Origin: Bacteroidota bacterium
GTDB lineage: Bacteria > Bacteroidota > Bacteroidia > Chitinophagales > Chitinophagaceae
Direction of reading: 5' to 3'
Assembly (NCBI GenBank): GCA_013287475.1
Contig: JABDDT010000008.1
Coordinates: 1 to 64,000, forward strand
DNA length: 64,000 nt
Shown here: positions 33,502-43,374 of the stretch, piece after piece
How positions within the stretch are numbered: the stretch's first letter is position 1
Layout: each line of letters opens with the position of its first letter
Position numbers and translations under genes: made by a program
Notes under the pieces: generated by a model
What the model was told of the DNA's origin: nothing
The model's input: the letters and a program-made list of their open reading frames with translations, nothing else
Database searches by the model: none

Positions 33502-36500
33502 TTAATGTATTGTCATGCTAACACCTACGTTATATGATTTTTGATTATTCGGGTAAACGCCGGAATCTATCCCGAACACGGTATTGGTGCCAGGATTGAC
33601 TTCAGGATCAAGCCCTGTATATTTTGTAATAGTAAAAAGATTTAATGCCTGAACATACACCCTCAGCTTATCAAAATGCAGGCGCTTAAGCGTAGAGGAA
33701 ACAATACTATAACCGATCGTCAGGTTTCTGCACCGGAGGAATGAACCACTTTCCATTGTATAAGAATTAAATACTCCGGAATTACTGAAATTGGCACTCT
33801 GTTCCAGCATGGGAACATTTGTGCCCGGGTTAGCGATATGTGCAGAGGAATCTAAAATGCTTGTTGGCTGACCATTTGAACCTATTAGTCTGGCTGAATT
33901 AAGCGCTACGTTAGTACTTATCTGATTGCCAAATGACTGTGGGAAATCCGTCGATAATTTAACCTGGTTCAGAATTTTGTTTCCAACCGATGCATATAAA
34001 AACATATAAAAATCGAAATTTTTGTACGCCGCCGAAATATTCAGGCCGGCTGTAAAAGTTGGATTTGGATTGCCAAAAAAAGTTCTGTCGTTGTTGTCGA
34101 TAACTTTGTCGTGATTTACATCTTCATATTTAAACCTGCCCGGAGCAGCATCCTGCTGCTTTGGAGAACTATTCACATCGGCATAGCTTTGAAACAAACC
34201 AATCACTTTGTAACCAAAAAATTCTCCAAGTGGTTGACCCGGTTGAATTCTTGAAGTAATTGTCTGCGCACCGGTTGGCTGATCTATATAAAGGGTCCCG
34301 GCAGGAAGACTAACGACTTTATTATCATATGAAGTAAATGTACCGGTTATGTCTATCCGGATATCTCTATGTATATATCCGTGATAGGTGAGCGACATAT
34401 CAATACCGGTATTTTGTACATTTCCGGAATTGAGAAAAGGATCCAGTGTTCCTCCATTCGTTCCGGGAACCTTAGGTACAAATAGTAATCCACTGATCAG
34501 TTTTTTGTACCAGTCAAAACTGAATTCAATTTTATTTTTTATGATGGCTGCGTCGAACCCGATATTGGTCAGAATATCCTGTTCCCATGTCGTGTTCGGA
34601 TTTCCATACTGGCTTACATAAAGTCCGGCTACCGGCGTATTGCTGGTTCCATTGAGGTCGTAGTAAGACTGATTTATCTGCTGACCATATAAAGTATATG
34701 CATTTGTGGGGTTGATATTGCTGATAGATCCCAGCTTGCCCCAGCCGCCTCTGATCTTCAGTTCATTTAACCAGTCAATATTTTGCATAAAGGATTCCTG
34801 TGAAATTCTCCATCCTCCTGTTATGGAAGGGAAATTCCCGTAGCGCTGGGAAGGATCAAACACGGAAGATCCATCTCTGCGGAAGGTAGCGCTCAGAAGA
34901 TATTTCCCGTCATAATTATAATCCACACGGGCAAACAAAGAAAATATCGCGAGCTGATAAGGTGTCACAATGCCATTATCTCCAATAATGCTTGAATTAT
35001 TTGTTTGTGTGGAAGCCTGTCCGAAATTGAGTGTCCAGAGATTGGGTGAGACTGTCAGGTTACTGGAATCTGTAATATAATAATTACCCCTGGTTGCATT
35101 ACTTCCTCTTCCTGTATTGTAGATATATTCTGTACCTCCGAGAATACTAAAATTGTTTTTGCCGAGGGTGTTGTTGTATTTTAATGTATTGGTCCAAACC
35201 AGGCTGGAGTTTGAGCCATAGGTTTCGGTATACAGGTTGGCAGCGTGATTATTTTCTGCATTTTCATAAGGAGTAGTGGCGAATCCATTAAAATAATAAT
35301 TATCTATAGTACCGCCTACACTGGTATGGAAGGTAAAGTGATTCAGAAAATCAACGTCTGCAAAGACATTTCCGAGAACCTGATAGTCCTGATTAATATT
35401 GTTTGCCTGTCGTTGCTGGATGGCCACTGCATTGGAAGCATTTCCCAGTCCCTGTGAAATACCACCGGCATAATTTCCAGCGATATCATATACCGGAATA
35501 ATATTAGGAAGTTGATAAGCAGTATTGATGGAATTCGTACTGTTTACGCCGGGGGCACTCAGATATCCCGGATTCGTTTTATAAAAAATATAAGCATTCT
35601 CCCCAACACGAAGATGGTTATCGATCAGGCTAAAGGTTGTATTGGCTCTAACGGAATAACGTTGTAAACTGGTTTCTATCAAAGTTCCCTGCTGATCCAA
35701 ATAATTAAATGACATGAAATAGGTGGATTTTCCATTCCCACCGGTTAATGATACATTATGATCCATGATCAGGGCCGGCTTGAATATATCGTTAAACCAA
35801 TTATTGCCATTTTGAGCAGCCAGTGTAATGTGGTTATTATAGAGATTATAATCAGCCAGGCTTGTATTTGGGGCTCCCTGAGGTGCACCTGTTGGAGTTA
35901 TATAATATGGAACGACTGGTGTAGGACCACTCCCATATTGAGGATCCGATGGTGTAAGACCATCGTTAAAAGCCTGAGCCCACTTGGCTGTGCCTGTCTG
36001 CGTCGGTGAAGCGAGACTCCAGCTTTTGCTTAAGGGCTGCTGACTGCCAACAAATCCATCATAATTAATTCTGAAGTTACCCCCGCCTCTTCTGGTTGTA
36101 ATAACAATAACACCATTGGATCCACGAACTCCGTAAATAGCGGCACCACCAGCGTCCTTTAATACTTGTATGGATTCAATATCGTAAGAATTCAAATCAT
36201 GCATACTCGAAGGGACGCCGTCTACCAGTACAAGTGGTGCTGAATTACCCGATGAAGTAATACCCCTGACCTGAACTACTGAAGGGCCGCCTGGTGCTCC
36301 TGTTGTAAAAACAGTGACACCCGATGCCTGTCCCTGTAACAAAGCTTCTGTACTCCCCGAAGGTGTTTGTTTCATATCTGCCACATTCACGACGGATACT
36401 GCCGCTGTAATATCTTTTCTTTTCTGGGATGTATATCCGGTTACAACAACCTCGTTTAAAGTACTGGCTGAACTTGCGAGCTGGATTTCGCCAAGACTGT

Positions 36501-36783
36501 TCTTACCGCTAACTGATATAGCGACGCTCTCAAATCCGACAGATGAAATTTCAAGTATGCTGTTATCTTTCGGAACTACAATACTGAAGACTCCGGAGGA
36601 ATCTGTTTGAGAACCTACCAATGCTCCCCTGACAATAACTGTTGCATTGGCGATAGGCTGGTGATCGGATTTATTAATCACTTTCCCTGTGATGGTCTTT
36701 TGGGCAAAAATGGTGCATGATAGAAGAAGTAACACAGCCAGCATGCAACCCATTTTTTTTAGCCCGGTTTTTTTCTTTGGCAT
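33502..36783 (-). CDS. SusC/RagA-family TonB-linked outer-membrane transporter
   Basis: A 1093-residue outer-membrane transporter. The parts in order are signal peptide (cleavage after CTIFAQ near residue 28), carboxypeptidase-regulatory-like domain (about 30-108), the LNEVVVTGYTSQKRKDIT signature, a plug (VQVRGITSSGNSAPLVLVDG, YGVRGSNGVIVITTRRG) and a long barrel. The ATG at 36783 is used; the codon two positions upstream is TTG. It lies 22 bases before the SusD-like gene. Its barrel differs from that of the first SusC-like protein, so another ligand is likely. Confidence 0.94.
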   Translation of the reverse strand: MPKKKTGLKKMGCMLAVLLLLSCTIFAQKTITGKVINKSDHQPIANATVIVRGALVGSQTDSSGVFSIVVPKDNSILEISSVGFESVAISVSGKNSLGEIQLASSASTLNEVVVTGYTSQKRKDITAAVSVVNVADMKQTPSGSTEALLQGQASGVTVFTTGAPGGPSVVQVRGITSSGNSAPLVLVDGVPSSMHDLNSYDIESIQVLKDAGGAAIYGVRGSNGVIVITTRRGGGNFRINYDGFVGSQQPLSKSWSLASPTQTGTAKWAQAFNDGLTPSDPQYGSGPTPVVPYYITPTGAPQGAPNTSLADYNLYNNHITLAAQNGNNWFNDIFKPALIMDHNVSLTGGNGKSTYFMSFNYLDQQGTLIETSLQRYSVRANTTFSLIDNHLRVGENAYIFYKTNPGYLSAPGVNSTNSINTAYQLPNIIPVYDIAGNYAGGISQGLGNASNAVAIQQRQANNINQDYQVLGNVFADVDFLNHFTFHTSVGGTIDNYYFNGFATTPYENAENNHAANLYTETYGSNSSLVWTNTLKYNNTLGKNNFSILGGTEYIYNTGRGSNATRGNYYITDSSNLTVSPNLWTLNFGQASTQTNNSSIIGDNGIVTPYQLAIFSLFARVDYNYDGKYLLSATFRRDGSSVFDPSQRYGNFPSITGGWRISQESFMQNIDWLNELKIRGGWGKLGSISNINPTNAYTLYGQQINQSYYDLNGTSNTPVAGLYVSQYGNPNTTWEQDILTNIGFDAAIIKNKIEFSFDWYKKLISGLLFVPKVPGTNGGTLDPFLNSGNVQNTGIDMSLTYHGYIHRDIRIDITGTFTSYDNKVVSLPAGTLYIDQPTGAQTITSRIQPGQPLGEFFGYKVIGLFQSYADVNSSPKQQDAAPGRFKYEDVNHDKVIDNNDRTFFGNPNPTFTAGLNISAAYKNFDFYMFLYASVGNKILNQVKLSTDFPQSFGNQISTNVALNSARLIGSNGQPTSILDSSAHIANPGTNVPMLEQSANFSNSGVFNSYTMESGSFLRCRNLTIGYSIVSSTLKRLHFDKLRVYVQALNLFTITKYTGLDPEVNPGTNTVFGIDSGVYPNNQKSYNVGVSMTIH

Positions 36784-36903
36784 AAGCAATCTTTATTTTA
36801 GTTATTATCAAAAAGAACTTTTCTCCGACGGCAAAATTTAAATACCCTTTAATCCTTTTTCGCTATATCAACTATTAAAAGTCTAACCATGTACCATGTT
36901 TAA

Positions 36904-38451
36904 TTATTTATCTGAATTACTTACAAATGCAATTCGTTTACTGTCCGGCGACCAGGAAGGTGCGTTTAACGTTCCCTGCCCGCCAAATAAATATGCCAGA
37001 ACCCTTGGAGCTCCACCGGATGAGGGCATCAGGCGCAGCATGACTCTCTGATATGAAGGATGTGAGTTGGGATCTATATCCGGAGGAAAAGAAATAAATA
37101 CGATCCATTTCCCATCCGGAGAAATATGAGGGAACCAGTTATGATACTGATCAAATGTTATTTGCTCCTTGCCTGATCCATCCGGTTTCATTCTCCAGAT
37201 CTGCATGGTACCGGAAGGATTTGCATTGTAATAGATATATTTCCCGTCGGGAGAATATTCAGGACCATCCACATGTCCCTTTGTATTAAACGTGAGTTGA
37301 ATTTCCTTCCCTCCGTTTATATCCTGTTTATAAAGGTTATAAATTTTACTTCCGCGTTGCGCAACGAAACAAACTTCTTTATTATTCGGATTCCAGCCAT
37401 GCCAGTAAGATGGAGTTTGTTCTATAAGCAGGCGGGGTTCACCTCCTGTGAGTGGAAGCACATACACTGATGACCCCCCGCCTGGCATACCTTCTCTCGA
37501 ATTACTGATCGCCAGGGTTTTTCCATCAAATGATATTCCATGATCATTATTTATTTTTGTGGCTGAACCTGTATTTAATTTTTCCGGTGCTCCACCATTT
37601 ATAGGAATAGTATACAGGGACCCGTGATCATTGAATAATAATTTTTTACCGTCCGGCATCCAGTTTGGCGCTTCAAAACGACCCTTTGATTCATATATTA
37701 CTTTACGGTTTCCATCCACAGCATCTACAATTTCGAGTCGGGAGCCCATGATTTCCTGGGGTGCTGGTTTTGCTAATAAGGGATTGGGTATATATGGATT
37801 TTCTACCGGATGGTCGATACGGACATTCCATACACGGGCGGATACAAGGGCATCTGAATCATGGGCGCAGATATACAATCCGGCCAGCACTGTATCTTTC
37901 AGGTCATTCAAATCATGTTTACCTACAACCTGTAAAGGTTCTCCCGGATTTGCCATCCTCATGATCAATGTTTTTCCTCTGCGTTCCAGCTGCATGGTTT
38001 GCAAGCCTCTTTTGGCAGAGAAAATTTCACCCTGTGGATCCTGCATAAATGCACCCTTCATTTCCCTCCACTGCAAGGCGATCAATCCGTCGATATGAAT
38101 ACAGCCGTTCATGCTGACGGCATCAGCGGCCGTTGACTCTCTGACCATCCAGCCAATTTTCCGATGACCAACCGCGCCTGTAGTGTCGCCTGTAAAAGCA
38201 AAATCTGCAGTGAGAATAAAATCTCCTGAGATTTTTTTATACGTGTAGTGGAACTGGTCTTCATTAAACCAGATATTGGCGCCAGAACCTTTAATGGTGT
38301 AACTCTGGGAAACTTCGTCATAAGCAGAGGAACCTGCATGTTTTACATACCCGATGTCCTGTTGATTTTCAAAAATTCCCAGTTTGTTAGTTTGGGAAAA
38401 ACAGGGCAGATAAAAAAATGAAAAGAAAAAGATGAGGAGCTTCAATTTCAT
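36904..38451 (-). CDS. Secreted DUF1349-like plus TolB-type beta-propeller protein (copy 1)
   Basis: A 515-residue exported protein. After the signal peptide (ends PCFSQ) comes a jelly-roll domain resembling DUF1349 (about 22-215; 'DQFHYTYKKISGDFILTADF', 'HRKIGWMVRES'), then a TolB/PD40 propeller (about 240-510) with repeats such as EYSPDGKYIYYNANP, ISPDGKWIVFISFP and WSPDSKRIAFVSN. Such proteins bind or process carbohydrate in the periplasm or on the surface, but no catalytic residues can be assigned. It is paralogous to the next upstream gene and sits 120 bases before the SusC-like gene on the same strand. Confidence 0.82.
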   Translation of the reverse strand: MKLKLLIFFFSFFYLPCFSQTNKLGIFENQQDIGYVKHAGSSAYDEVSQSYTIKGSGANIWFNEDQFHYTYKKISGDFILTADFAFTGDTTGAVGHRKIGWMVRESTAADAVSMNGCIHIDGLIALQWREMKGAFMQDPQGEIFSAKRGLQTMQLERRGKTLIMRMANPGEPLQVVGKHDLNDLKDTVLAGLYICAHDSDALVSARVWNVRIDHPVENPYIPNPLLAKPAPQEIMGSRLEIVDAVDGNRKVIYESKGRFEAPNWMPDGKKLLFNDHGSLYTIPINGGAPEKLNTGSATKINNDHGISFDGKTLAISNSREGMPGGGSSVYVLPLTGGEPRLLIEQTPSYWHGWNPNNKEVCFVAQRGSKIYNLYKQDINGGKEIQLTFNTKGHVDGPEYSPDGKYIYYNANPSGTMQIWRMKPDGSGKEQITFDQYHNWFPHISPDGKWIVFISFPPDIDPNSHPSYQRVMLRLMPSSGGAPRVLAYLFGGQGTLNAPSWSPDSKRIAFVSNSDK

Positions 38452-38608
38452 AAGCAGAATCCTTTCACCAAATCTATCCTGCTATAAGTCTTTTCCAATA
38501 TTTTTTACTACTTCAATACCACATCAGCTTCTCAAAATCAGTGTAATCAGCTTGAAATGATACTTCATTAGTACATCATACTGAAGAAGTCGTCATTCAA
38601 AGATTTAG

Positions 38609-40108
38609 TTACCGTATAACTGAATTGCTGATAAATGCAATCCGTTTACTATCGGGAGACCAGGACGGAGTATTGATGCTACCCTGCCCGCCATAGAAAT
38701 AAGCAATTACTTTTGCCGGACCACCACTAAAAGGCATCAGCCGTATATAAACATTTTTGTAAGGCGGATGAATGCCTGGCTGTACTTCTTCTTTAAGGAA
38801 TGAAATAAAAACGATCCACTTACCATCCGGGGATATATGGGCAAACCAGTTGTTGAATTCATCGTTAGTAACTTGTTCAGGATCTTTTCCATCCGGTTTC
38901 ATCCGCCATATCTGCATTGAACCGGAACGAACTGAATTAAAATAAATATATTTTCCGTCAGGTGTATATTCAGGACCGTCATCCAGACCCTTGGTATCCG
39001 TAAGACGGATTTCATTTCCACCTGCAGCCGGAATTTTATACACGTCAAATTCTCCATTCCTCTCCCCGCAGAATACAAGAGAATTACCGTCAGGTGACCA
39101 TCCATGCAAATAAGAAGGACCACGAGGGGTTATTTGTTTAGGTGTTCCACCGCCAACCGGCACAGTATAAATTATTGAACCACCAAGCGATTGCACATTA
39201 CTGCTAAGCCCCAGCATGGAGCCATCAAAAGAAATTACATGATCATTATTATTTTTGTTTATAGTTCCTGTATTGATGGGACTTACAGTTTTGGAAGCAA
39301 GGTCAAAACGATAAATAAGACCTTTAAAATCATTAAAAATAAGGCTCCCTCCATCTGTCATCCAGTTTGGAGCCTGAATGGAATAGGGAACTGTATAAAT
39401 GATGTCTCTTTTCCCGGAGGCAATTTCCAGTAATTCCAGGTTACTTCCCAATGTCATCTCTGTGTTCTGGTCCGCAATACCTTTAAAAGGAACAGTTAAA
39501 CGAACATTACTGAAAACCCCTGTTTCAAGAATATCCGAATTATGAGATCCCACAAAAAGGCCAACATATACTTCATCCCCCAGGTCAATATTAGAAATGG
39601 TATCTGTAATAAATGGTTCCCCATAAACTGCTGCACGCATAATGTATTGATTTCCCTTACGTTCCAGCTGGATGATATTCGCCTTGGTCAATTTCGATTT
39701 GATCTCTTCTGTCTGTGCCCCGGCTGTTCTGCGGAACTGAAGGGACGTGAGTCCGTCCCCATGCTCCACCGCATTTACGTGTGCAGAATTACCATCCAGC
39801 GATTTACGCACCATAACCCCAACTTTTCTATGGTAATTTACCCAGGTCCCCAGAAACTCAGCCCTTGCAGAAATAATAAAATCCCCCTTCATTTTCTTCC
39901 AGACAAACTGAAATTCATCGTGATCAGCCCATACATTGTAACCGGCACCTGAGATAACATACTGGCCTGTTTCGGGTATAAAGGTTGCAGAACCAGGCTT
40001 AACATGGGACCCAATATCACCATGGCCGTCAAATATTCCAACAGGATTTTGTTGACAATAGGCACTAAAAGAAAACAGTAACAGGAAAATGGCAAGCTGC
40101 TGCTTCAT
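38609..40108 (-). CDS. Secreted DUF1349-like plus TolB-type beta-propeller protein (copy 2)
   Basis: A 499-residue paralogue of the neighbouring protein with the same two-domain order. Shared landmarks include 'GDFIISARAEFLG', 'NYHRKVGVMVRKSLDG', 'SYLHGWSPDG', 'DGPEYTPDGKYIYFNS', 'QIWRMKPDGK' and the terminal 'WSPDSKRIAFISNS'. The signal peptide ends at AYCQQ. It is the first gene of the set and is divergent from the Y_Y_Y/LuxR regulator at 40361, which likely controls it. The two copies have drifted clearly apart, so the duplication is not recent. Confidence 0.82.
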   Translation of the reverse strand: MKQQLAIFLLLFSFSAYCQQNPVGIFDGHGDIGSHVKPGSATFIPETGQYVISGAGYNVWADHDEFQFVWKKMKGDFIISARAEFLGTWVNYHRKVGVMVRKSLDGNSAHVNAVEHGDGLTSLQFRRTAGAQTEEIKSKLTKANIIQLERKGNQYIMRAAVYGEPFITDTISNIDLGDEVYVGLFVGSHNSDILETGVFSNVRLTVPFKGIADQNTEMTLGSNLELLEIASGKRDIIYTVPYSIQAPNWMTDGGSLIFNDFKGLIYRFDLASKTVSPINTGTINKNNNDHVISFDGSMLGLSSNVQSLGGSIIYTVPVGGGTPKQITPRGPSYLHGWSPDGNSLVFCGERNGEFDVYKIPAAGGNEIRLTDTKGLDDGPEYTPDGKYIYFNSVRSGSMQIWRMKPDGKDPEQVTNDEFNNWFAHISPDGKWIVFISFLKEEVQPGIHPPYKNVYIRLMPFSGGPAKVIAYFYGGQGSINTPSWSPDSKRIAFISNSVIR

Positions 40109-40360
40109 GAAATGAAATTGAAAAATTTGAATAATTACTGACGAGGATGAAATTATAATCGAATAGACGGAAGATAAGTTTTCAAGCTACTTCAATACTA
40201 CTTCACATAAAAAATAAACTGATATCTTTTATAAGCACTACATCATCACTACATCAAATAAGAATTTTAAACGGGAAAATGCCCAGGATATACCAGCGGG
40301 TGTTTTCAGCGATATTTTTTATGCCGTTTCCCCTTACATTTGATTCAGATTGATTTGCGT

Positions 40361-43279
40361 ATGAACCGGGTGCTTTATTTTTTACTTTTCTTCTGTACAG
40401 CCATTGTAAAAGGTCAAAATCCCATCGGTATTCCTGACATTATTAACTACTACAAAAGCAGTTACAATGCCGGAACTGAAAATAGAAGCATCGTGCAGGA
40501 TCAGAATGGGATCATGTATTTCGCTAATCTGGACGGATTACTCAGTTTTGACGGTTCTTCCTGGAAATTGTACTCCATCCCAAACAAGACAATCGTCCGC
40601 TCAATTATCATGGGGAAGGACAACAGGATATATGCCGGTGGCCAGGATGATTTCGGCTATTTCAGTCCTGATAAAAATGGAAAATTATTCTTTACTTCTC
40701 TGAAGCCACTATTATCTAAAAGAGACTATTCATTTACGGATATCTGGAATATTGTAACGTTGGGCAACGATGTTTTTTTCCGTTCAAAGGAGAAGATTTT
40801 TCAATATAACGGCTACTCTATTACGGTGTATCCCGCTCCCAGTGAATGGGCTTTTCTCGGAATTGGCAACAACACACTAATTGCCCAGGACCTGAATGCC
40901 GGACTCATGAAATTCAATAACGGCCTTTGGACAAGTTATCTTGACGACCCACCTCTTCCTTCAGGGTTCATTGTTTCATCGATGTTTCCTTTTGGCAATG
41001 ACAGTAGTTTTCTTACTACAATCACGTCGGGATTTTTTATTTTATATAAAAATAAACTGACTCCATTCCGGTTCGCAGGTTTTAATCCCTTACAGAACCA
41101 GCGTATCCTGACTGCGATTCCCGTGACAAATGACTGGATTGGGGTTGGTACAAATATGAATGGCTGTTATGTTGTAAACAAAAAGGGTGAGGTAATTCAG
41201 AATCTTTCCCGTAAGGAGGGGTTGCAAATAAATAATATCCTTTCCATGTTTCTGGACAAGGACAATAATCTGTGGCTGGGTCTTGATGACGGCATTGATT
41301 TTATTGCTTATAACAATGCCATAAAACATATTTATCCGGAAAAACTCAATGAAGGCAAAGGATATACGTCCCTGATTTACGAGGATGCGCTGTATGTCGG
41401 CACTTCCAATGGCTTCTATAAAGTGCCTATGAAAGGGAAAACAGATCTGAGTTTCGTAGACGGCGATTTCATTCCTTTGCCTTACTCAAAAGGTTCTTCC
41501 TGGTGTCTCACTGATATCAATGGAGAACTATTATTTGGATATCATGACGGGTCTTATACTTTGCATTCAGGACAGGAGGCAACTATAAATTCTTCTGTAG
41601 GTTTTCATTGCTTTCTTCCATTATCAAATGTGCTTCCATCCAGACTGGTTTTAGCCGGTAATGAATCCGGACTTGATATTTTGGAATGGGATAACAAACA
41701 ATTTATTTCAAAAGGAAATATTCCGGGTTTCAGCGAATATTCCCAGTTTGTTGCAATAGATAATAATAATACAATCTGGGTCGGTCACCCTTATCGTGGA
41801 ATTTATAAAATAGATCCCCGTCCCGGCATGACAGCAATCGTTCGGTTATACACTGATGAACAGGGTCTTCCTTCTTCTGTAAAAAATCAATTATACAAGG
41901 TTTTAAACAGGATCGTTGTGGCTACGGAGAAAGGTATTTATGAATATGACCCAAAGACTGACAGGTTTGAACAGTCCCCATATTTTACTTCATTTTTCGG
42001 CACGCGGAATATCAGGTATCTCAAAGAAGATGCGTCTGGTAATATCTGGTTCGTGGAAGATAAAAATTTAGGGGTCTTAGACTTTTCCTGGAAAGTTCCT
42101 AAAATAATATACTTCCCGGAACTGAATGGTAAAATGGTCGGAGGTGATGAAAACGTTTATCCCTATAATAATTCTAATATCCTCGTTGGATCTGAAAAGG
42201 GATTTTATCATATTAATTATGATGCATATAAAAAGAACCGTTACAGATTAGACGTTATGATCCGTTCAGTAAAAGCCTTTGGTAATTCGGACAGCCTGCT
42301 GTTTGGAGGATATTTTGATCAGATAAACCATCCGCTGATTCAACCACAAACCGATGTTCCGAGTGTAAGCAACAATATGAATTCCATTCATTTTGAATAT
42401 TCTGCACCTGTATATGCACAGCAATCAAATGTTCAATACAGTTATTTATTGAATGGATTCAATACTTCCTGGTCAGAATGGTCTAAAAAATCGGAAAAAG
42501 AATATACAAACCTTCCTCCCGGACAATATGAATTTCTGGTTAGAGCGAAAAATAACCTGGGCAATGAATCTTCAGTAAAAATCTACAAGTTTATCGTTTT
42601 ACCTCCATGGTATCAGACAACCTTTGCTTATATATCCTATGTGTTACTGATATTAGGAATTATCTACCTGATATTCCGCTGGCAAAAACAAATTTTTCTT
42701 GAACAGCAACAAAAATATGAAGATGAGCAAAAAAAATTAACCTACCTCCATGAGCTGGAACTGGAAAAATCCGAGAAAGAGATAGTAAAACTCCGAAATG
42801 AAAAACTGGAATCAGAAATCGCATTTAAAAATACTGAACTTGCATCCACTGCCATGCATCTGGTACAGAAGGGCGAACTCCTGGGCAACATTAAAGATGA
42901 GATGAGCCGGATTAAGAAAAATGCAAACGGCCATGCTGCACCTGATGAGTTTAAAAAAATCATGCGCATCCTGAGTGAAGAAAATAAAATGGACAAAGAC
43001 TGGGAGCTATTTGCTCAGCACTTTGATCATGTACATAGTGATTTCCTGAGTAATATTAAAACGCAATATCCAACGCTCAGTCCGCATGAATTGAAACTTT
43101 GCGCTTACCTGAGAATGAATCTTTCCAGTAAAGAAATTGCGCAGCTTGAGAGCATATCCGTTCGCGGGGTAGAAATTGGCAGGTACAGGCTGAGGAAAAA
43201 ACTGAAAATTAATACTGAAACTAATCTTTTTGACTTCCTGCTTGAAATTTCCTCACATGATATAAAAACTAAGGTCTAA
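40361..43279 (+). CDS. Membrane-spanning Reg_prop/Y_Y_Y regulator with C-terminal LuxR-type HTH, no kinase
   Basis: A 972-residue one-protein signalling receptor. The ATG at 40361 begins a signal peptide (MNRVLYFLLFFCTAIVKGQ). Periplasmic Reg_prop propeller repeats (NLWLGLDDGIDFIAY, TIWVGHPYRGIYKI, NIWFVEDKNLGVLD) are followed by a Y_Y_Y domain (QYSYLLNGFNTSWSEWS, LPPGQYEFLVRAKN), one membrane helix (TTFAYISYVLLILGIIYLIF), a long coiled coil (about 785-850) and a C-terminal HTH (LSPHELKLCAYLRMNLSSKEIAQL, GVEIGRYRLRKKL). No HisKA, HATPase or receiver domain is present. It is divergent from the propeller/SusCD set. The stop codon abuts a repeat array. Confidence 0.9.
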   Translation: MNRVLYFLLFFCTAIVKGQNPIGIPDIINYYKSSYNAGTENRSIVQDQNGIMYFANLDGLLSFDGSSWKLYSIPNKTIVRSIIMGKDNRIYAGGQDDFGYFSPDKNGKLFFTSLKPLLSKRDYSFTDIWNIVTLGNDVFFRSKEKIFQYNGYSITVYPAPSEWAFLGIGNNTLIAQDLNAGLMKFNNGLWTSYLDDPPLPSGFIVSSMFPFGNDSSFLTTITSGFFILYKNKLTPFRFAGFNPLQNQRILTAIPVTNDWIGVGTNMNGCYVVNKKGEVIQNLSRKEGLQINNILSMFLDKDNNLWLGLDDGIDFIAYNNAIKHIYPEKLNEGKGYTSLIYEDALYVGTSNGFYKVPMKGKTDLSFVDGDFIPLPYSKGSSWCLTDINGELLFGYHDGSYTLHSGQEATINSSVGFHCFLPLSNVLPSRLVLAGNESGLDILEWDNKQFISKGNIPGFSEYSQFVAIDNNNTIWVGHPYRGIYKIDPRPGMTAIVRLYTDEQGLPSSVKNQLYKVLNRIVVATEKGIYEYDPKTDRFEQSPYFTSFFGTRNIRYLKEDASGNIWFVEDKNLGVLDFSWKVPKIIYFPELNGKMVGGDENVYPYNNSNILVGSEKGFYHINYDAYKKNRYRLDVMIRSVKAFGNSDSLLFGGYFDQINHPLIQPQTDVPSVSNNMNSIHFEYSAPVYAQQSNVQYSYLLNGFNTSWSEWSKKSEKEYTNLPPGQYEFLVRAKNNLGNESSVKIYKFIVLPPWYQTTFAYISYVLLILGIIYLIFRWQKQIFLEQQQKYEDEQKKLTYLHELELEKSEKEIVKLRNEKLESEIAFKNTELASTAMHLVQKGELLGNIKDEMSRIKKNANGHAAPDEFKKIMRILSEENKMDKDWELFAQHFDHVHSDFLSNIKTQYPTLSPHELKLCAYLRMNLSSKEIAQLESISVRGVEIGRYRLRKKLKINTETNLFDFLLEISSHDIKTKV

Positions 43280-43374
43280 TTGTTAGTTGTTAATTGTTAG
43301 TTGTTATTATTTATAGTAGTGTATCGTTTAGAACTTATTTGTTAACAATTAACAACTAACAATTAATAATTAAA
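43277..43374. repeat. Facing arrays of TTGTTAG/TTGTTAA heptamers holding the stop codons of both convergent genes
   Basis: The left array (43277-43306) is TAATTGTTAGTTGTTAATTG and on. The right array (43342-43374) is its reverse complement (TTAACAATTAACAACTAACA and on), with at least 21 bases exactly matched and a 35-base gap. The TAA of the plus-strand regulator and the TAA of the minus-strand isomerase-like gene are both part of the arrays. Confidence 0.9.
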
